Below are positions 5,784 to 7,998 of a stretch of DNA of 7,998 nucleotides, one piece after another (positions within the stretch are counted from its first letter, which is position 1; every line of letters starts with the position of its first letter). The DNA comes from Erysipelotrichaceae bacterium (GTDB taxonomy: Bacteria; Bacillota_I; Bacilli_A; Erysipelotrichales; Erysipelotrichaceae). The notes under the pieces were generated by a model. It was not told the DNA's origin. It was given only the letters and a program-made list of their open reading frames with translations, and made no database searches. The position numbers were made by a program, and so were the translations under genes. The stretch covers positions 1 through 7,998 of the forward strand of contig JAFOMB010000041.1 in the NCBI GenBank assembly GCA_017419065.1. Direction: 5' to 3'.

Positions 5784-7163
5784 CTATTCACAGAACATCT
5801 TGACGCTATCTTCTTCAATGGCTTTGGCGACAGAAAACATCGTCTTTTCGTCAAAGAGCTTCGCGGCGATATGGACACCTACCGGCATTCCTTCGACCTT
5901 TCCCATCGGCATGGACATTCCCGGCATCCCCGAGAGATTCTCGATCACCATGTGATTGTCGGCGATCAGGAATTCTTCATCGGTCTCTATCCTGGCCTTC
6001 TCTTTGATCGGCGGGGCGATCTTCGGCGCACTCGGCGCCAGAAGGACATCAGCGCTTTCCATCTTCTTCAAAACCATATCAGATATCTGTTTCCTGATCT
6101 TCCGGGCTTTGACGAGAACTTTCTCTCTGTTTTCTTCCTGCAGGGCATAGGCACCGATCATGAAACGTTTCTTCGTGTTGTGTCCAAAGCCCTTTGTCCT
6201 CGAAGCGGTGATGATCTCCTCGTAATCTTCCCCTTCTTCTTTTTTCCCGGAAGGGATACCGGTGAGATTCACGTGGTGAATGACAGCTTCCGCATTGGCG
6301 ATCGTATAGTAGACCGGGAAGGCCGCGCACAGGAGGTCCTTATCGAAACAGACTTCTTCCACAAGGGCTCCCCTTTTCTTCAAGATATTGATGACATTGT
6401 CAAAAAGGCGGCGTATCCTTTCATCCTTTATCGCATCGAGGACATCTTTCATGATCAGGACTTTCTTTCCCCGGATGTCCGAGGTCAGCTCTTCTTCGTA
6501 GTTTTCTTTTCTGTGATCAGAAGACGTCATGTCTTTTTCATCGTGACCGGCCAGTACTTCCAGCATACGGCAGGCATCTTTCACATTCGTCGTAAAGTAG
6601 CCGACCGTATCCAAAGAGGCGGCATACGGAATGATCCCGTAGCGGGATATGAGACCATAGGTCGGTTTTACGCCGATGATCCCGCAATAGGAAGCCGGCT
6701 TGCGTACAGAATCGCCGGTATCACTGCCGATAGCTGCCGGAACGATCCCTGCCGCGACTAAAGCCGCTGATCCTCCCGAGGATCCGCCCGGGACACGGGA
6801 GAGATCGTGGGGATTATGGACTTCGCCAAAAAAGGAGGTCAGATTGCGGCTGCCCATGGAGAGCTCATCCAGAGAGGACTTTGCGATAATGACAGCTCCT
6901 TCCCTTTTCAGTCTTTCAACGATCGTGGCGTCAAAGACTGGGATGTTGTTTTGAAGGATGGCAGAACCCGCTGTCGTCAGGATACCCTTTGTGGAGACGT
7001 TGTCCTTGACGGCGATCGGGACACCGGACAGTTTCCCATCCGAAAAAGACCCCGATGGAGCTATCGGCGTGATCACCGCATTGAGATCCTTCTGACTTTC
7101 CAGGAGCTTCTCATAAGCTCTGAAAGCTGCTTCTTTCCTGTTCAGACAGTCTGTGATCTTCAT
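5784..7163 (-). CDS. gatA: Glutamyl-tRNA(Gln)/aspartyl-tRNA(Asn) amidotransferase subunit A
   Basis: The 459-residue product is an amidase-signature enzyme that releases ammonia from glutamine for transamidation of Glu-tRNA(Gln) or Asp-tRNA(Asn). The Ser-cisSer-Lys triad is intact and spaced exactly as in Staphylococcus aureus GatA (K79, S154, S178): Lys53 in VPIAVKDN, Ser128 in PGGSSGGS, and nucleophile Ser152. The nucleophile loop reads GSDTGDSVRKPAS, where GatA normally has GSDTGGSIRQPAS, so Asp151 replaces a loop glycine. The aspartate used for glutamine binding seems kept before ENLSGMPG. The N-terminus is about 26 residues shorter than in S. aureus, and the C-terminus also ends slightly early. 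The start overlaps the gatC stop by four bases (ATGA), with GGTGA as ribosome site. gatB does not follow. A non-GatA amidase is possible, but the gatC neighbour argues against it. Confidence 0.88.
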   Translation of the reverse strand: MKITDCLNRKEAAFRAYEKLLESQKDLNAVITPIAPSGSFSDGKLSGVPIAVKDNVSTKGILTTAGSAILQNNIPVFDATIVERLKREGAVIIAKSSLDELSMGSRNLTSFFGEVHNPHDLSRVPGGSSGGSAALVAAGIVPAAIGSDTGDSVRKPASYCGIIGVKPTYGLISRYGIIPYAASLDTVGYFTTNVKDACRMLEVLAGHDEKDMTSSDHRKENYEEELTSDIRGKKVLIMKDVLDAIKDERIRRLFDNVINILKKRGALVEEVCFDKDLLCAAFPVYYTIANAEAVIHHVNLTGIPSGKKEEGEDYEEIITASRTKGFGHNTKKRFMIGAYALQEENREKVLVKARKIRKQISDMVLKKMESADVLLAPSAPKIAPPIKEKARIETDEEFLIADNHMVIENLSGMPGMSMPMGKVEGMPVGVHIAAKLFDEKTMFSVAKAIEEDSVKMFCE

Positions 7164-7390
7164 TTCTTCACCGCCTGAGGAAGGACGGCCATCCCGTCTT
7201 CCTTATCTTCCCGTAAGACAGTTGCAGGAGAGATCATCTCTTCGGTATTCTCAGTATCGATCCTGTCAAAGACCTTCAGCATCTCCTCATACGCTGAAAA
7301 CTCCTCTTTGATCAGGAGGATGTCTTCTTCATCGAGCCGAAAACGCAGGTATTCAGCCAGCTTTTGGATCATAGCTTCATCTATCATCAT
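7160..7390 (-). CDS. gatC: Glutamyl-tRNA(Gln)/aspartyl-tRNA(Asn) amidotransferase subunit C, short form
   Basis: The 76-residue product matches the N-terminal two-helix part of GatC, with LAEYLRFRLDEEDI, the helix near FSAYEEMLKVFDRIDTENTEE, and the family LRED at 59-62. GatC normally has about 95 residues and ends with a segment like APEREGDFFKVPRI that wraps along the GatA-GatB interface. Here the chain stops at LPQAVKK, so that tail is missing. Two adjacent ATG codons at 7390 and 7387 are both possible starts, and only a weak GGA precedes them. The gene begins four bases after the ligA stop and overlaps gatA by four, so it relies on translational coupling. GatC is a small scaffold that stabilises GatA and has no catalytic residues. 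Confidence 0.85.
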   Translation of the reverse strand: MMIDEAMIQKLAEYLRFRLDEEDILLIKEEFSAYEEMLKVFDRIDTENTEEMISPATVLREDKEDGMAVLPQAVKK

Positions 7391-7394
7391 GGGA

Positions 7395-7998
7395 TCATTC
7401 CATCATGGAACGGAATTCTTCTTCGGTCAGAGTCGTCACACCGAGTTCATTGGCCTTGGTGAGCTTGGAGCCGGCATTTTCGCCATAGATGACATAGTCA
7501 GTCTTCTTGGAGACAGAGCCTGCCACATGGGCTCCCAGATCTTCTAAGAGCGCTGTAGCTTCCTGACGGGTGTAGATGCTCAAAGTCCCCGTCAGAACGA
7601 CCGTCTTGTCTTTGAATGGTGTTTCCTTACGGATAGAGGTATCGATATAGGTCATATTGACGCCGAGTATCCTCAGCTCTTCCAGCATGTTTCTGTTGGA
7701 TTCTTCCTTGAAGAAGTCACAGATCATCTCAGCAGTAACAGAGCCGATATCGCGGATCTCCGAGAGGTCTTCCACAGAGGCAGCCATCAGGGCATCCAGA
7801 GTCTTATAGTGGGAAGCCAGGATCTTGGCGGCCTTCTCCCCTACCTGCGGGATGCCCAAGCCGAAGAGGAGCCTTTCTAAGGAATTCTTCTTGGAGTTCT
7901 CGATGGCTTCGATCAGGTTGTCGAAACTCTTCTGTCCGAACTTCTCGAGGTTCAGGATAGTATCGCGCTGATTGTGGAGCTTGTAGATATCTTCGAAA
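7395..7998 (-). CDS. ligA: NAD-dependent DNA ligase LigA, C-terminal part (continues past the window edge)
   Basis: The reading frame stays open to the right edge, giving the last 200 residues of LigA; a TTG at 7859 is internal and not a start. In order are: a segment reading FEDIYKLHNQRDTIL and LEKFGQKSFDNLIEAIE, SLERLLFGLGIPQVGEKAAK (helix-hairpin-helix repeat), SVEDLSEIRDIGSVTAEMI (second repeat), and a C-terminal BRCT domain with DKTVVLTGTL, GAHVAGSVSKKTDYVIYG, GSKLTKANELG and TLTEEEF. These regions bind nicked DNA and position the ligase. The NAD-binding and adenylation domains lie outside the window. LigA seals nicks between Okazaki fragments and in repair. It is the first gene in a tight ligA-gatC-gatA run, an order related to that known in other Bacillota. 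Confidence 0.95.
   Translation of the reverse strand, partial: FEDIYKLHNQRDTILNLEKFGQKSFDNLIEAIENSKKNSLERLLFGLGIPQVGEKAAKILASHYKTLDALMAASVEDLSEIRDIGSVTAEMICDFFKEESNRNMLEELRILGVNMTYIDTSIRKETPFKDKTVVLTGTLSIYTRQEATALLEDLGAHVAGSVSKKTDYVIYGENAGSKLTKANELGVTTLTEEEFRSMME

Noticed and set aside
5871..6761. 296-residue plus-strand open frame
   Set aside because: It is the antisense of gatA, rich in His, Arg, Asp and Phe with no domain, and has no convincing start signal.
7395..7859. A separate short BRCT protein starting at 7859
   Set aside because: The codon there is an internal TTG; the frame continues upstream with clear LigA sequence to the window edge.

Overview
The window looks like chromosomal DNA from a Gram-positive bacterium of the Bacillota, possibly Erysipelotrichia or a relative. 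The assignment is by inference only: NAD-dependent ligase, GatCA and a TRAM-containing 23S rRNA uracil methyltransferase lie close together, as in the Bacillus pcrA-ligA-gatCAB-rlmCD neighbourhood, and GatA and GatC are unusually short. The coding part is dense and moderate in GC. The first 347 bases are visibly more AT-rich and hold no gene.

Almost everything is transcribed right to left. From the right edge the order is: the C-terminal 200 residues of DNA ligase LigA (gene continues beyond the window), gatC, gatA, an unrecognised single-pass membrane protein, a TRAM-containing RlmD/RlmCD-type 23S rRNA m5U methyltransferase, and a Nudix hydrolase. The joins are tight: a 4-base gap (ligA/gatC), a 4-base overlap (gatC/gatA) and an 8-base overlap (methyltransferase/Nudix). 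The membrane protein breaks this pattern, with an 87-base gap upstream and a terminator-like hairpin at its stop codon. gatB, which would normally follow gatA, is absent.

A second unit, at 348-3182, is a divergent pair: a Crp/Fnr-family regulator resembling E. coli YeiL on the plus strand, and a pyrimidine ribonucleoside hydrolase closely resembling E. coli RihB on the minus strand. rihB is translationally coupled to a second, TRAM-less m5U methyltransferase paralogue. Between the divergent genes lie back-to-back TATAAT boxes inside a perfect 14-bp palindrome, and a striking inverted repeat with 11-bp arms (2481-2504). If the minus-strand start site is where the -10 box predicts, the repeat is centred at -41.5, the class II position for Crp-type activators. 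The same site lies just downstream of the predicted start of the regulator's own transcript.

The likely story is a regulator-controlled pyrimidine nucleoside salvage enzyme that has picked up an rRNA/RNA methyltransferase as an operon partner, next to a housekeeping DNA-repair, translation and rRNA-modification operon. The most interesting points are the YeiL-RihB pair with its candidate operator, the two RumA-family paralogues about 2.2 kb apart, the gatCA pair without gatB and with altered or shortened proteins, and a possible leaderless promoter for the membrane protein.
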